The notes: generated from the letters alone by a model not told the origin. 64,000 nt of DNA from Spinellus fusiger (GCA_025094145.1 JALLLS010000012.1:310001-374000), one strand, 5' to 3'; shown: positions 44,446 through 56,145, counted from the first letter of the stretch. Made by a program: numbers and translations.

Positions 44446-45456
44446 ATGTTTGCTGCCACACGCGTCTTCTCTGCTGCCAAGCGCACCTTCTCCACCTCTG
44501 CTGCCAGTCTCTCCAAGGTGGCTGTGCTTGGTGCTGCTGGTGGTATTGGCCAGCCCCTCTCTCTTCTCTTGAAGGAGAACCCCCACGTCACCCACTTGTC
44601 TCTTTATGACCTAAAGGGCACACCTGGTGTTGCTGCCGACTTGAGCCACATCAACACCCACTCCAAGGTCACTGGCCACACTCCCGAAAACAACGGTCTT
44701 GAGGCTGCCTTGAAGGATGCCCACGTGGTTGTGATTCCCGCCGGTGTCCCCCGTAAGCCTGGAATGACCCGCGACGACCTCTTCAACACCAACGCCTCTA
44801 TTGTGCGCGACCTTGCTACTGCTGCTGCCAAGCACTGCCCTAACGCCCACTTCCTGATCATTTCCAACCCCGTCAACTCCACCGTCCCCATCTTTGCCGA
44901 GACATTGAAGAAGGCTGGTGTCTTTAACCCCAAGCGTCTTTACGGTGTCACCACCCTGGATGTTGTGCGTGCCTCCCGCTTTGTCGCCGAGGCCAAGAAC
45001 CTGGATCCCAACGACGTGAATGTGACTGTGATTGGTGGTCACTCTGGTGTGACCATTGTCCCTCTTCTCTCCCAGACAGGCATTAAGTTCACAAAGGAAG
45101 AGCTCGATGCTTTGACTTACCGCATCCAATTTGGTGGTGATGAGGTGGTCAAGGCCAAGGATGGTGCAGGAAGTGCCACTCTCTCCATGGCCTTTGCTGG
45201 TGCTCGTTTCGCCAACTCTGTTTTGGAGGCTACTGTAGGTGGCAAGAAGAATGTGGTAGAGCCTTCTTTCGTCAAGTCAGATGTGTTTGCTGCTGAGGGT
45301 ATTGAGTACTTCTCCACCAACATCACTCTTGGCCCTGAGGGTGTAGAGAAGATCCATGCTGTGGGTCAGGTCACTGACTATGAGAAGGAGTTGATTAAGA
45401 AGGCTGTTCCTGAGCTGAAGACCAACATTGCCAAGGGTAATGCTTTTGTCCAATAA
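44446..45456 (+). CDS. MDH1: Malate dehydrogenase, mitochondrial
   Basis: TCA-cycle oxidation of malate to oxaloacetate with NAD+. A single exon of 336 codons, the only long intronless enzyme gene here. A presequence ([20 protein letters not shown]) is followed by the Rossmann motif [19 protein letters not shown], catalytic-loop residues [17 protein letters not shown] (two substrate-binding Arg), [11 protein letters not shown], and the catalytic His in [13 protein letters not shown]. Codon third positions are C-rich, unlike neighbouring genes, and a T/C-rich leader precedes the ATG (44410-44440). Both suggest very high expression. Confidence 0.96.
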   Translation: MFAATRVFSAAKRTFSTSAASLSKVAVLGAAGGIGQPLSLLLKENPHVTHLSLYDLKGTPGVAADLSHINTHSKVTGHTPENNGLEAALKDAHVVVIPAGVPRKPGMTRDDLFNTNASIVRDLATAAAKHCPNAHFLIISNPVNSTVPIFAETLKKAGVFNPKRLYGVTTLDVVRASRFVAEAKNLDPNDVNVTVIGGHSGVTIVPLLSQTGIKFTKEELDALTYRIQFGGDEVVKAKDGAGSATLSMAFAGARFANSVLEATVGGKKNVVEPSFVKSDVFAAEGIEYFSTNITLGPEGVEKIHAVGQVTDYEKELIKKAVPELKTNIAKGNAFVQ

Positions 45457-45645
45457 AATATTCATAGGATAATTCCATCCCATTATCAGTGATGATGTGG
45501 ACACTCTTTTCCTCCTCTTCTTCCTGATGATGACAATGATGATTCTTGCTGTTTATTATCATGAGGAAATGGATGATATATACTATCTATTCTACTCTCC
45601 ATTCTACTCTTCTTCTTCCTACTTATAGACAAGTGCAAAAGACAA

Positions 45646-46791
45646 CTACTTTACAGGTGCCTTGACTTCTAAGCATCGTCCTTTCCTCCGTGCCCATGCT
45701 GTGCAGGCCTGACTTTGATCGTCACATAGTGTCAACAGCACCTTGCGTTGAACAAGCGTCGCTACTGCCTCCCAATCATTGACCTGAGGACACTCTTTCA
45801 TTTCAAACACTGATAATCTGGGACAGTATTCAACATAGGCTCGCAGTGTCTTGTTGGTCACTCGGTAGCAGCTGTTGATAGATATCCTCTCTAGAAAAGC
45901 CCCTCTCAGATGAGCAAGTTGGATCATACAGGCATCATCAATATCACATCCCGCTAGTCCAAGCACAGTCACCTGTGTGTGTTTGGCAATAAGATCGATG
46001 GAGTTGTGGGTAACTCGATGGCGCTCTCTTATTCTTCCTACATTCAGGTGGCGTAAGTGGGGACATCCCATGGCAATAGCACTGACTGATAGATCTGAAA
46101 TAAGTCCACAGGCCCTTACATCCAAATGCTCCAGGTGTGGACATCCCATGGCCACTTGTAGGATGGCATCGTCATCAATTCGGTAGCAGCCAGCAAGAGA
46201 GAGATAGGTGAGGGTGGGGTTGGCCAGAAATGCAACAAGAGCAGCATTTGTAAAGTAGTCGCAAATATACACATCAAGATAGTTGAGTTGAGTGGCGTGT
46301 GCTGCCATTTTAATGAGGGGTTCATCAATGGATTTGTCTTTTATCTTTCGTAAGGAGAGGTGCCTGAGTGACATTCGATACATATCAAGGTGTGAATAGT
46401 ACACTGGAGTGGAGAGTGTATGGCGTTGGTAGGTAAACATAGACTGTGGTGAGGTGTTGTCTTTTGATGAAAGAATGTCTGAGGTATGTGCCATACTGCT
46501 AAACACTTTAGAGAAATGCACAAGGGCTGTCATGTCTTTTGATTCTTCAAATTCTACTCTTCGCCATACACTGGGCATTGCACAGTCATGCCACAGTCGA
46601 TTGACTACCAAGCAGGCAAGCAGGCCTGAGTCTTTAAGAGATGTCTCAGGCTGGCAGTCCAGAAATGAGAAAATATACGTGACAATCTCTGGTAAACAGA
46701 GTGCCAAATGAACTGAGGATTGCATGGCAAGGAAGAGTAAATGGAAAGAAGAAGAGTAAAATGCTTCATGAGGAGGCTCAGGGCACAACAT
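45646..46791 (-). CDS. F-box/leucine-rich-repeat protein, Amn1-like
   Basis: Putative SCF ubiquitin-ligase substrate receptor or Amn1-type mitotic-exit regulator. Intronless. The longest frame is 381 aa from 46791, but the ATG at about 46725 (MQSSVHLALCLPEIVTYIFS) starts directly at the F-box-like helix and is equally likely. The F-box-like region is followed by VVNRLWHDCAMPSVWRRVEF. About seven cysteine-containing LRRs come next: YLSLAGCYRIDDDAILQVAM, HLEHLDVRACGLISDLSVSA, VLGLAGCDIDDACMIQLA, RISINSCYRVTNKTLRAYV. Convergent with MDH. Confidence 0.85.
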   Translation of the reverse strand: MLCPEPPHEAFYSSSFHLLFLAMQSSVHLALCLPEIVTYIFSFLDCQPETSLKDSGLLACLVVNRLWHDCAMPSVWRRVEFEESKDMTALVHFSKVFSSMAHTSDILSSKDNTSPQSMFTYQRHTLSTPVYYSHLDMYRMSLRHLSLRKIKDKSIDEPLIKMAAHATQLNYLDVYICDYFTNAALVAFLANPTLTYLSLAGCYRIDDDAILQVAMGCPHLEHLDVRACGLISDLSVSAIAMGCPHLRHLNVGRIRERHRVTHNSIDLIAKHTQVTVLGLAGCDIDDACMIQLAHLRGAFLERISINSCYRVTNKTLRAYVEYCPRLSVFEMKECPQVNDWEAVATLVQRKVLLTLCDDQSQACTAWARRKGRCLEVKAPVK

Positions 46792-47232
46792 TGATATACA
46801 TTCTTCTTTATTTCAAATGTGCTCATCTCACCAAGAAACACATTGTCTGTTCATGTCTCCAGCCTTTTTTTTTCTTTCTTTTCTCTTTCAAATATTCACA
46901 GTGAAATGTTCTTTGCAATCAAATATCTCCTGTAAATTGTCTCTATTTTTTATTTGCCTTTTCTTGGCAGGACATCACCCATCTGAAGAGAGAAATCTCC
47001 TTAATATCATAAGCATTATCTCTCTCTCTGTAACAAATTGAATTTTCATTCCAACTGCAAACGTCAAGTGTTTATTTTAACCTAATCTTACCTATACATT
47101 CTAATCCTCTGTTAATGCAGCTTGGAGTCCAGTCAACGGAATCTCAAAGCAAAGAAAAAAAAAGTGTTTCCTGGGTGCTAAAGAATAAAATAAGATAAAA
47201 TAAGATAAAATAAGATAATAAAATAAAATAAA

Positions 47233-47271
<39 letters not shown>

Positions 47272-48182
47272 AAATAAAATAAAATAAAATAAAATAAAAT
47301 AAAATAAAATAAAATAAAATAAAATAAAATAAAATAAAATAAAATAAAATAAAATAAAATAAATAGCAGAGATAAATGCAATATCCATAACCTCATCTTT
47401 GTTTTATTACAATGGAATTAATCAAGAATGGCTGTTCTTTAGTGTTATAAAAAGAATAAGAATTTTAAAGATCTTTTAATATTAGGTGGCAAATAGTATT
47501 CATTCTACTTGTTTAACTTGAGACTGTTTATGGAAAATAGTTGGTGATGAGTTAGCATTTATTCACAAGACATTATTTTCTAGTATGTAGTGTGGTGCCA
47601 TTGCTATTCAATCACAAAAGAATCCCATTTGTTATCGTGTATAGGTCTGGGCTTTACTACTATGCTGCATTGCTCCAGTGCTTTTCAATCAAGAATCTAC
47701 AATGAAATTGATGGTCATGAATGTTCTGTATGGAACAATTCACCCCCCTCAGGAATTCCCCCTCTTCAATAGTGCCTCCTCATTTGTAATTGATCTCATC
47801 ACTGAGCATAGCATGTAAATTGCTGTATCCTTCTTTACTTGGTAGGTATAGTATAGATACAATGTAGGTGCAGTGTAGGTATTGTTTGTGATTTACACTC
47901 TCTTTTTTATTATTATAATTACATTGATAGATATATAAACCCAAGCAATGTTTAATGTTTTTATTATTAACATAGTTTTAACATATATTTTATTTCGATT
48001 TACTGAGTTTGTACATATTATTATTTCTTTTTATTTACTATTCTTTTTATTCTTACACTGTCTGAATTGCACCACTAATCTATCTAAAAGTTATTTATAA
48101 AGGCCTTTCAAAACGACGACCTGTGTGTGTGTGTGTTTTTTTTGGGAGATAATTAAGAGTGGTATAGAATAGTGATAAAATA
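46792..48182. other. Intergenic, mostly AT-rich, containing a TAAAA satellite
   Basis: Apart from the (TAAAA)n tract listed separately, I see only short spurious ORFs. The stretch 47580-47800 is of normal complexity and could be transposon debris, but I could not match it to a family. Confidence 0.5.
47185..47363. repeat. (TAAAA)n / poly-A satellite
   Basis: TAAGATAAAA units, then (TAAAA)n with a 30-odd base A run in the middle, then about nineteen perfect TAAAA units. Confidence 0.95.
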
Positions 48183-49388
48183 CAATGTCTGGTAAAAACT
48201 ATATAAATATTTTCTTTTTTTTGACTTTTCTTTTTCTTTTTTTTTAAAAAAAAAAAAGACTTATTTTTTATCTCTTCTTTTTCCGCCATAACATCTATTA
48301 TTTATAACACTACTGAACAATTCACTAATCCTATTGGAAACAAGAAATAAAAATACTGATGATTTTACTTGTCAACTCATTGTTCACTAGGCCACTCACC
48401 ATGGCACTAGCCCAAGTAGATAGTGCAACTATGTTTGGTATCAGGATGCCCACTGTCAGCCTTATCATGAAGAGATATAGGGTAACTGACTGTTTCAAAG
48501 CAGAAAGAGGCTTTAGGCACAGGCCTATTTTGAATGAGAAGGATGAGAGAGAAGTTTCTCACGAGGTGGCAAGGGACTCTTTCCAGAGCATAAAGGGGCC
48601 TCCTAAGGGAATGGCCACCCAAGTGTCCATGAAAACATTTCTGAAAATGATGAAGAAAATCGACTTGTATTCCTGAAGGGTAATCAGAAAGCCTACCCTC
48701 ACCGACAAGCACAAGAAGTTGAGGTTTAGTGGTAGTGATGAGGTGATGGTGTTGAGTTCCTGTTCTGGTGAAGGTGTTGGTAGACTTACTGTGGTGGAGG
48801 AGCCCATTAATAGTGCCAAACACACTAGTATTTTAGATAACGCTTATTGCCCCGAGCTGGTTCGTCTTTTCGGCACTGAAACCAGTGGTAGGCTATGTTC
48901 TTCAAAAGGACAATGCCAGTTGCCATACTAGTAAGAAGACTAAAAAATGGAAGAATGAGAGAGGCATAGCCACTATGGAGGGGTGGTCCTCTCAGAGCCC
49001 TGACTTGAACCCAATTGAACATCTTTGGGAGGAACTAGACAGAGCAGTTCGGAAGAGGATGACCCCAGCAAGCACTCTCGAGGATCTGAAGGCTCTCCTG
49101 GTCCAAGAATGGAACAAGATCCCCAAGAAGGTTACCAACAACCTCGTTGCCAGCATTCATTGAAGATGTAGAGCTGTGATAGAAGTCAAGGGTGAAAACA
49201 CTAGATATTAATGGTTTCCACCCAATAAATTTTTATATATTATCCTGTTGACCTTCTTTATACTTCATCCAATTTTCAAGTCTCTACTATGTGTTTAATG
49301 TGTGTTTCTATGACAATTAATAAGTATCTCCCCATACAAAAAGTATATTAGGAAATAAAAATAGTTATAGTATTTTCACCAGACACTG
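48183..49388 (+). mobile_element. Tc1-type element, 1.2 kb, decayed
   Basis: TA-flanked (48181-48182 and 49389-49390). The left end reads CAATGTCTGGTAAAAACTAT and the right end, inverted, CAGTGTCTGGTGAAAATACT. The ends are imperfect, so this copy is older than the 30812 element. Confidence 0.85.
48395..49190 (+). pseudogene. Tc1 transposase with internal deletion
   Basis: Frames read TVSLIMKRYRVTDCFKAERG, RHRPILNEKDEREVSHEVAR (second HTH), then KPTLTDKHKKLRF. There the segment carrying the first catalytic Asp (SDES block) has been lost. Then GVGRLTVVEEPINSAKHTSI; a shift; and YVLQKDNASCHTSKKTKKWK (second Asp) and SPDLNPIEHLWEELDRAVRK (Glu). A TGA after IDLYS and at least one frameshift near 48880 also break it. 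Confidence 0.88.
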
Positions 49389-49811
49389 TATAAATAATGT
49401 TAATGCGCGAATAGCACCAACACCCAAAACTAAAAATAAAAATACTTTGAACTGTATAAATAATGTTAATCCTACAAGGAAACATCCTATTTGTTAAGCA
49501 TAATAGGAGAAACAATTAAACTTGTTGTATCTTTTTTTATGCGATGCTTCTTATAGGAAAGATCGGGGACTTTATTTTTTTATCAATACACACAATCACT
49601 ATAGTTTACAGTGTTAATACAAAAAAAAGTCTTTTCTTTCCTTGTATATTTTACTGGGGTTTTCCTTTATAGATATATATATTTATACCGAGAAAATAAT
49701 TGAACCTTCCAGGACAAGAACAGAAGAAGAAACGAATCCTACAAAACGGAACCAAAAAGCACGTCACAACAGAGGAGAACACTGCCTTATTCCACAGGCA
49801 AAAATAGTGGG
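49389..49811. other. Intergenic, with a 20-bp direct repeat
   Basis: actgtataaataatgttaat occurs at 49385-49404 and 49451-49470. The remainder is AT-rich promoter-side DNA of the Alba-like gene. Confidence 0.6.
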
Positions 49812-50648
49812 ATGGCCATGCTCAACCCATGTGCTCATGAATTCACGCCTGTCTCGGTCAGCCCTTCCTTTAAAGAGAGAAAAGCTACAACCAATGAAAA
49901 TAATAGTGAAAGAAAAGGAAAAGGAAAAGAGAAAGAGGGCGGAAAAGAAGAAATAAAGGCTCGCAACCACACACCAACAGTAAGAACGAACAATGGAAAA
50001 CTATCTGCGCACACCAAAGGTACGCCCCACCAAGTGAAAGTGGCCACTACAAGGGGAAACAAGCAAAAGACACCACTGAATCACAATGAAGCTACCTTAA
50101 AAGCACCCCATACACCCAACACTCGTCCTCTATCAGCAATTACGACTACAGTTCAGAAACAGTCAAAGCAGACGCATACTGTATCCAATATGTTAGAGAC
50201 TCCCTCCAAGTTCATTACTATTGAGGCAATGATTGACCCTGTATTTTATAACAGACCTGATAAAGAAGAATCACCCAATACAAGTGGATCTAGTACTGCC
50301 AATGTTACTAGATTAGAACATGGCTATGAACGCTATATTCATTGGGTAGGCTGAATTGTTACTAGAGAATACTCATTCTCCACAGATTGGCACTTCCCTT
50401 AAAGCATTCAATAGTATTACCCTCGTGGGTATGGAAAATGCAGTTGTAAATGTCATCTCCTTGGTGGCTATTCTTCAGCAACGAGGCATAGGAGAGCATG
50501 AAGGTAAGGTCTTTACAGTGTAACTCTCTTATAAACCTCATTTCTATTCTTCTTTTTTTTATATATAGAGATTGAAACCTTCTCCATGAAAGAAGGAAAG
50601 AAGTGGAAGAATGGAATTCAAGTTAGACTTCACAGACTAGAGTGTTAA
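49812..50648 (+). CDS. Alba-domain-like nucleic-acid-binding protein
   Basis: Exons 49812-50345, 50386-50503 and 50569-50648 join in frame to 243 aa. Residues 1-165 are disordered and Lys/Thr/Asn/Pro-rich (KGKGKEKEGGKEEIKA). The C-terminal third (from RLEHGYERYIHWIGTSLKAF) continues SITLVGMENAVVNVISLVAI and LQQRGIGEHEEIETFSM, which follows the Alba fold order (strand, helix, L-x-G-x-A-I-like turn, helix with A/V-x-I-L-x-x-x-G, strand ending E-x-x-T). Alba proteins bind RNA or DNA, including RNase P/MRP subunits Pop6/Pop7. The domain call is by pattern and is moderate. The start codon choice is not tested; an upstream exon is possible. Confidence 0.5.
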
Positions 50649-50781
50649 TAAAGCATGTATATTCTATCTATCTATTTATTTACAAAAAAAAACAAAAATT
50701 TATAGAGAGTTAAGCGACCCATTATGAAGTAGTAGGTGTATCCATCGGGCTTTTCTTTTTTCTGCTGGTTTGTAGCACACC

Positions 50782-51694
50782 ATGCCACTGCATTCTACTC
50801 ACCTACAACATGCTCATGAGAATGACATTGAGATGATGCCCATGCACGCTATAGACAACCTTATAGCCATCCTAGACGCTCGTTATTCTTTGTCTTCTAT
50901 TGACTATAATACCGAAAACGACAGCGACAACGAAAGCTTAGAAAGTGTAGAGAATCATAATAGACTGCATAACAATAACAATAGCAGAACTGGCTTATCT
51001 ACTCTACACCCACACACTGCCTTACAAGACAGTCAACATGGCACTACAGATGAAGACTCTATTCACTATGCTATCCTAACTACAGAGACTGACATTGAAG
51101 CACACCAAAGATTGATACCTAGTGAGGAACAGGACACCCTAGAACCAAATGATAAATTACATTCTTTTCAAGTAAGAAAAGACACCAACAATAAAAGAAT
51201 AATCAGATCAATAATAACAATAATAACCATAATAATAACAATAATAACAATAATAATAACAATAATAACAATAATAACAATAATAATAACAATAATAACA
51301 ATAATAATAACAATAATAACAATAATAATAACAATAATAACAATAATAATAACAATAATAACAATAATAATAACAATAATAACAATAATAAAAAAAAAAA
51401 AAAAAAAAACAATAATAATAACAATAATAACAATAATAATAACAATAATAACAATAATAATAACAATAATAACAATAATAATAACAATAATAACAATAAT
51501 AATAACAATAATAACAATAATAATAACAATAATAACAATAATAATAACAATAATAACAATAATAATAACAATAATAACAATAATAATAACAATAATAACA
51601 ATAATAATAACAATAATAACAATAATAATAACAATAATAACAATAATAATAACAATAATAGAAAGATGACCCTATGATGTATATAATACTATAG
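50782..51694 (+). CDS. Hypothetical protein with a microsatellite-bearing intron
   Basis: Exon 1 (50782-51171, 130 codons) encodes MPLHSTHLQHAHENDIEMMP, DNLIAILDARYSLSSIDYN, an Asn/Asp/Glu/Ser-rich stretch and IHYAILTTETDIEAHQRLIP, then reaches a donor CAA|gtaaga. The following 490 nt are almost wholly AAT/AAC microsatellite and end ...aataatag, a usable acceptor. Exon 2 (51662-51694) adds KDDPMMYIIL and a stop. Reading through would give an implausible (ITI)n tail. No domain is recognised; the sequence looks disordered and acidic. Confidence 0.45.
51205..51661. repeat. AATAACAATAAT microsatellite, about 450 bp
   Basis: Units alternate aataataac and aataac with a strict 15-nt higher-order period (aacaataataacaataataat overlapping), interrupted once by a 19-base A run at 51391-51409. 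Confidence 0.95.
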
Positions 51695-52653
51695 ACTTAA
51701 TGATATATAGAATCAGATTAAATTATTGTAAACTGTTAGAGTTGTATCTATACATATTTCATTTAACTATCTTTATTTCTTATGAGGATAGATGTTCATA
51801 ATAATTGAAAGAGATGACCTTTAAAAATGCATAAACTATACTTGGATTTATTACAATGATGATTAGCATTATTATACGGGGAATCGTGAGACTGATTTCA
51901 AAGCCATCAAATTCAGGTAAGTGCAAATCGAGTCTTTTATTTTAACTCTTTTAACTCTTTCAACTCTTTTATAACAATACTAGATACTGCCATAGAAATC
52001 TATTCCACACTAAAATATTCAGTTGAGTGGTATTCTGTCCTATTATTAATATTATATATGGATTAGCTATATGTGCACCATCATACTTTTAACAATCTCT
52101 CTCTCTCTATAGCACTCTATGCTTATAAAATAAAGTAAAATAAAAACTAAGACTCTATGTTCAATTTTAACACAATCTAAACCAGAATAAATGAATGAAA
52201 CTTTACTATACCCTTTGGAAGGGGGTTTAAATGAGTAACCCCACCCAAGTGCTAATGTGTCAAACCTTCTTTTTAGTATATGTAGTTTTTTATTTATTTA
52301 TTTATTTATCTTGTCTTTTTAACAATTGACTTATCCAAAAAAAAAAGATTTGCCATGTTAACAGATTCTTTTAACAAAAAATGTGTATCTGAATCTATCA
52401 TTAACAAGTGCCATAAAGAGTGTTCATCATAGTGAAAGTGATAAAAATTGAAATGGGGTTTAGCTATAGTTCTCGATGAAGAGAGGCTATTGTACCGTTA
52501 TAGAGTGCTAACCCAGCATAGTGTTTGCTATTGATCCGTTGTCTTTGGTGCTTGTTATACTGAAAATGTTATTGTTTGGTAATATACTAATCATTGATCA
52601 TACTGGAAAGGGTCATTTGAAGGACAGGGTGTTTGACGGCCGGTACAATATGC
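51695..52653. other. Intergenic, AT-rich
   Basis: Contains short ttta/ctct runs and no ORF of note. It separates the microsatellite gene from the 3' end of the RNase H gene. Confidence 0.5.
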
Positions 52654-54352
52654 TTATTGTTTGAGTGTGATTGTTTGCATAGCACCATTTTGTAATCTGT
52701 TGAAGCATCTTATTAACTGTTCTTTGGCAGCTCTTTTAGCAAGAAGATCTGCTATCTCATTTCCAGTGATGCCGTTGTGGGCTGGAACCTTGCGCTGTAA
52801 AGCAAAAGTGAGTTTGATGGATGGGTTAACTTTTACTATTCAAGTGAGTAGTATTGATACTCACAAAATAAACGCAGGCTTGTCTTTTACTTAATAGTAG
52901 GCGAAGTTTTACCATTAGTTCACGAAATGGTTGATAATCAGGGATTCTGTTTTCTGCAATTACTATTACAAGAGATAGCAGAATTAGATTGAAAGTCTGG
53001 TTCTATTCCCCTTTAAGCTTACGTTCCAAGCAAAAGATACTATCTGTCTCGATTCTTAGTGATGAGGACAAATCTCCACATATCTCAACAGCCCGAACAA
53101 CAGCCTTTAAAATGTATACTGGTCAATTAAATCCCATTCAACTTCATGATAATATATTACTACGATAACTTACAGTAAACTCAACATCATTGCATGATGA
53201 AGAAGATGCTATACAGGGTTCACTTATATTTCTGGAATCATCTGTCCCCCAGTAAACACCAATACCAGCAAAAGCATAGCTTGTAGAGTTAACTTTTTTG
53301 TTTATGACAGACCCATCCACATATGCTGTATGTATAGTGATTGGGTCTTTTACCAAAAGCTCATGATACTATTGTACATTCTATTAATCTTTATTGTCTA
53401 ATTGAACTAGAAGAGAAGGGGGACTTACTGCCTTGATTCTCCTTTGAATTTTCATGGCATCGACATTACTGTAAAGCCAAGCACTGTTTATTCTTCTTAA
53501 ATGATCAGTAATATTGGCCTTTTCTTTATTCACAGCCCTAATCACTGTCTTCATATGATCTGTTATCTCCTCAATATCAGATTCACAATCCTCCACTAAT
53601 GCCTTTTCTGATATTCCTTTAGTACTGGGTATACTTTTAGTGCTATTTGAGAGACGGTTTCTAGGACAAGTGAAAGGACTATAGGTATTGGTTGATAAAA
53701 GGAATAAGTCCTACACTTTGTCTGTTTCTTTGGGCATAAAGAACCAATCTATTCTAATCTGTTTATTCTATTCTGTTTATTCTATTCTATTATGTCTGCT
53801 CTACTCTACTCTATCTATTCATACTATACCTTATGTATTTTCTGTATTTTCTGTAACTTTTTGCCGCTATAATATTATTTTTTAAACGAGCAAGCCCCTT
53901 TTTCTTGTCACTAATAAGATACAACCCAAAAGATAAGCTTGCTATTCATAAAGTGACGCTTGCATGTGTAACCTTGGAGGCGCTGGCTTTTCATATAGGA
54001 ATCTACAGCTATCATTGTCACTGTCATCCTTCTCAGTTGAAGATTCGCCTGTCAGATCAATAGCACAGCTCTTGGGTTCTTTATCATCCAACTCAGTGTT
54101 CTCTAATGAAGTGTTCTTCAAAGTAGAAATGAAGGGAGGAACTTCTGCAGGGATAGAGTGGCTACTCTTCTCACAACATGCTGTTGTTGTGTTACTGTTA
54201 GAAGGGGTATGTCCTGCTTCAGAACTTATGTCGTGTGTATGGCCATGTTCTTTTCTTAGGGATAGAATCAAACTTGTGTCTTCTCCTATTGAAAAGAGTC
54301 TGCCAATCTCTTGCTCAAGTATATCATTGTAATCGCAAAAGTCATTGTTCAT
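52654..54352 (-). CDS. RNase H-domain protein
   Basis: Multi-exon minus-strand gene. Exon 1 (from ATG 54352) encodes an acidic, Ser/Thr-rich disordered region (LTGESSTEKDDSDND). Exon 2 encodes a helical segment (CESDIEEITDHMKTVIRAVN, HLRRINSAWLYSNVDAMKIQ). Then the RNase H fold: AYVDGSVI (Asp 1), FAGIGVYWG, AVVRAVEICGDLSSS (Glu), LRIETDSIFC (Asp 2), RELMVKLRLLL, and VPAHNGITGNEIADLLAKRA (His loop and last Asp). The DEDD residues are all present, so activity is plausible. It ends LKQ with stop at 52654-52656. The sequence style resembles LINE-derived RNase H, but the conserved introns and long own N-terminus suggest a host gene. Confidence 0.72.
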
Positions 54353-55461
54353 GGTGTAGTATTACTGTGGACCCATTCTTTGAAAAGGAGTGGTATTCAT
54401 TGGGTCACATGACTCATGCTTGGTTAATAAATGTAAGTCATTCTCTGCTACTCTCCAGACATAGAAGGGTGGATGTATGGATAAACAAAAAATAAGAGCT
54501 TCTTTTATTTGATATCCAATTTATCACTCTATAGGGTCATTCTTGGTTATTCAAAAAGATGTAAAGTATCTATTAAGGTGGATGAGATGGAGTAGATAGG
54601 AAGTTCTCTGATAAGATACCTACAGTCTACACCGATCAATCACATATTTATATGGATATCAACTTTGATAGAGTGAAGACATAATGTCGAACTGTCAGAC
54701 TGTTTTTTATTCTTTATTTTTTATTTTAAAAATAAAACAGTTTAAACTCTATAAGGTGTGGTAGTCTGTATATTATTTAATGAAGGATCATTGTAGGTAA
54801 CAAGTAAACTCTCTGAATGAATCTCTTATTATCTATAGGAATGACTTGGAAAAGAGATATACACAGTGTTAAGAATCCAGAAGCAAAAAGAAGCACTTGA
54901 AGGTATATTTGTCAAAGATACAAATGTCTAGCTTAGTTGCTATCTTGTATATCTTTTCTCTTTAACTCTTCAGGGATAATTTCTTCTATCTAATGAAGAT
55001 GTGCGTAGAGTCTACTAGAGTGAGTTCTCAATGGAACTGGGACTGCTACTGTTATTATTTTCTAATAACATTATAATAGTATGAAGTAATGCATAGAAAT
55101 AGAAGACGGGACTTCTTCTCCATCACTCCAACTAGGAACTATTGTTCATGCTGATATTTATATTTATATTAAAAATAGTCTATTGAATAGTGTCAAGAAA
55201 AGGTGTACGTGGTATCTACAGTAGACCTTCATCATGTTATTCTTCTTCCAGCATAACATTTAGAATGATTTTTTTTGTATGGAAGTCACTGACTTCAATT
55301 TTATTTACACGCACAACCTATCAGAAGGAGGGAGGAAGGCGAGAGAAAAAGATATATCTATAGAAGGGTAAAATAAAACAAGAAAAAGGAAAACAACTAC
55401 AGATCAGTGTCTATTTCTTGCTCTTCTGCTAGAGTAGTCACCAAAGAAACTGCACGTTGGG
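54353..55461. other. Intergenic, AT-rich
   Basis: I saw no gene, RNA feature or terminal repeats in this stretch. Confidence 0.5.
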
Positions 55462-56145
55462 CTACCACAGGGGGGGTAGAAAAGGCTCATCATCAAAAAT
55501 AAGTCTCCAATGTGCTCTCCAAATGGCTAGTAAAATTGAACTAATAATTTGGCAAGAGTACATAGACTTATGTGCATTTTCGTATGGAAAAGATAGTGCA
55601 AAAAGAGCATCGGAAATGGTTAATAAGGTAGGTGTATGTCCAAATTGAGACGACCAGACATCAAACCAAACCTGCCACTTGGGTGGGCATTGGAATAAGA
55701 AGTGAAGAGGATCTTCAACAGGGTGGTTGCACAAGGGACAAGAGCTGGAAGCAAAAACTGCAGGAACAAGAGAGTGGAGTCGTTGGCGGCAAGGTAGTTT
55801 ACCATGAAGTAGGCGAAACCACACATTGCGCGCCGAGTGTTGTATTTGAAAGTGCCAGAAGTCCTTCCACTGTAATGCTGTGAGAGGATGGCTGAAGGAA
55901 GGAACTGCTTGAGCAGGCAAAGCCAGGCGACGGAAAGAGTGAGAGCTCAATTTATGAATCGAGATATTTCCTAATTTCAGGCAGCTCACCACTGGGCAAA
56001 GATCGTAGATCCCTGGTCTGTGCTCATCAGAAGCAACCTTCAGGGGAGGAAGACAACATCTCACTAGCAGAGCAGCTAAGAGAATTCTCCTTCTAGCATG
56101 GGCACGACGAAGACGGTGAATCAAGCGGGAGGCTACTCGTAACAT
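55462..56145 (-). pseudogene. LINE reverse-transcriptase zinc-binding fragment
   Basis: Open 227-codon minus-strand frame. Its middle reads WKDFWHFQIQHSARNVWFRL, LHGKLPCRQRLHS, then SSCPLCNHPVEDPLHFLFQC and WFDVWSSQFG, the zf-RVT pattern (C-x2-C...H-x3-F-x-C) found after the polymerase domain in non-LTR retrotransposons. There are no RT catalytic motifs upstream (SRRM1 starts 188 bp away), so it is a 3' fragment. The intact frame hints at recent insertion or retained coding use. Confidence 0.7.

Noticed and set aside
44604..45129. Two long minus-strand frames (109 and 172 aa) across malate dehydrogenase
   Set aside because: Antisense shadows of a highly codon-biased gene.
47101..47396. FILFY-rich frames on the minus strand
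   Set aside because: Translation of the (TAAAA)n satellite. No start context and no conservation is possible.
47580..47800. Possible transposase fragment in normal-complexity DNA
   Set aside because: No DDE, zinc-finger or HTH motif could be aligned in any frame.
50782..51669. 295-aa frame with a long (ITI)n tail, and its 150-aa polyleucine antisense frame
   Set aside because: Both are translations of an AAT/AAC microsatellite. A donor and acceptor flank the repeat, so it is better read as an intron.
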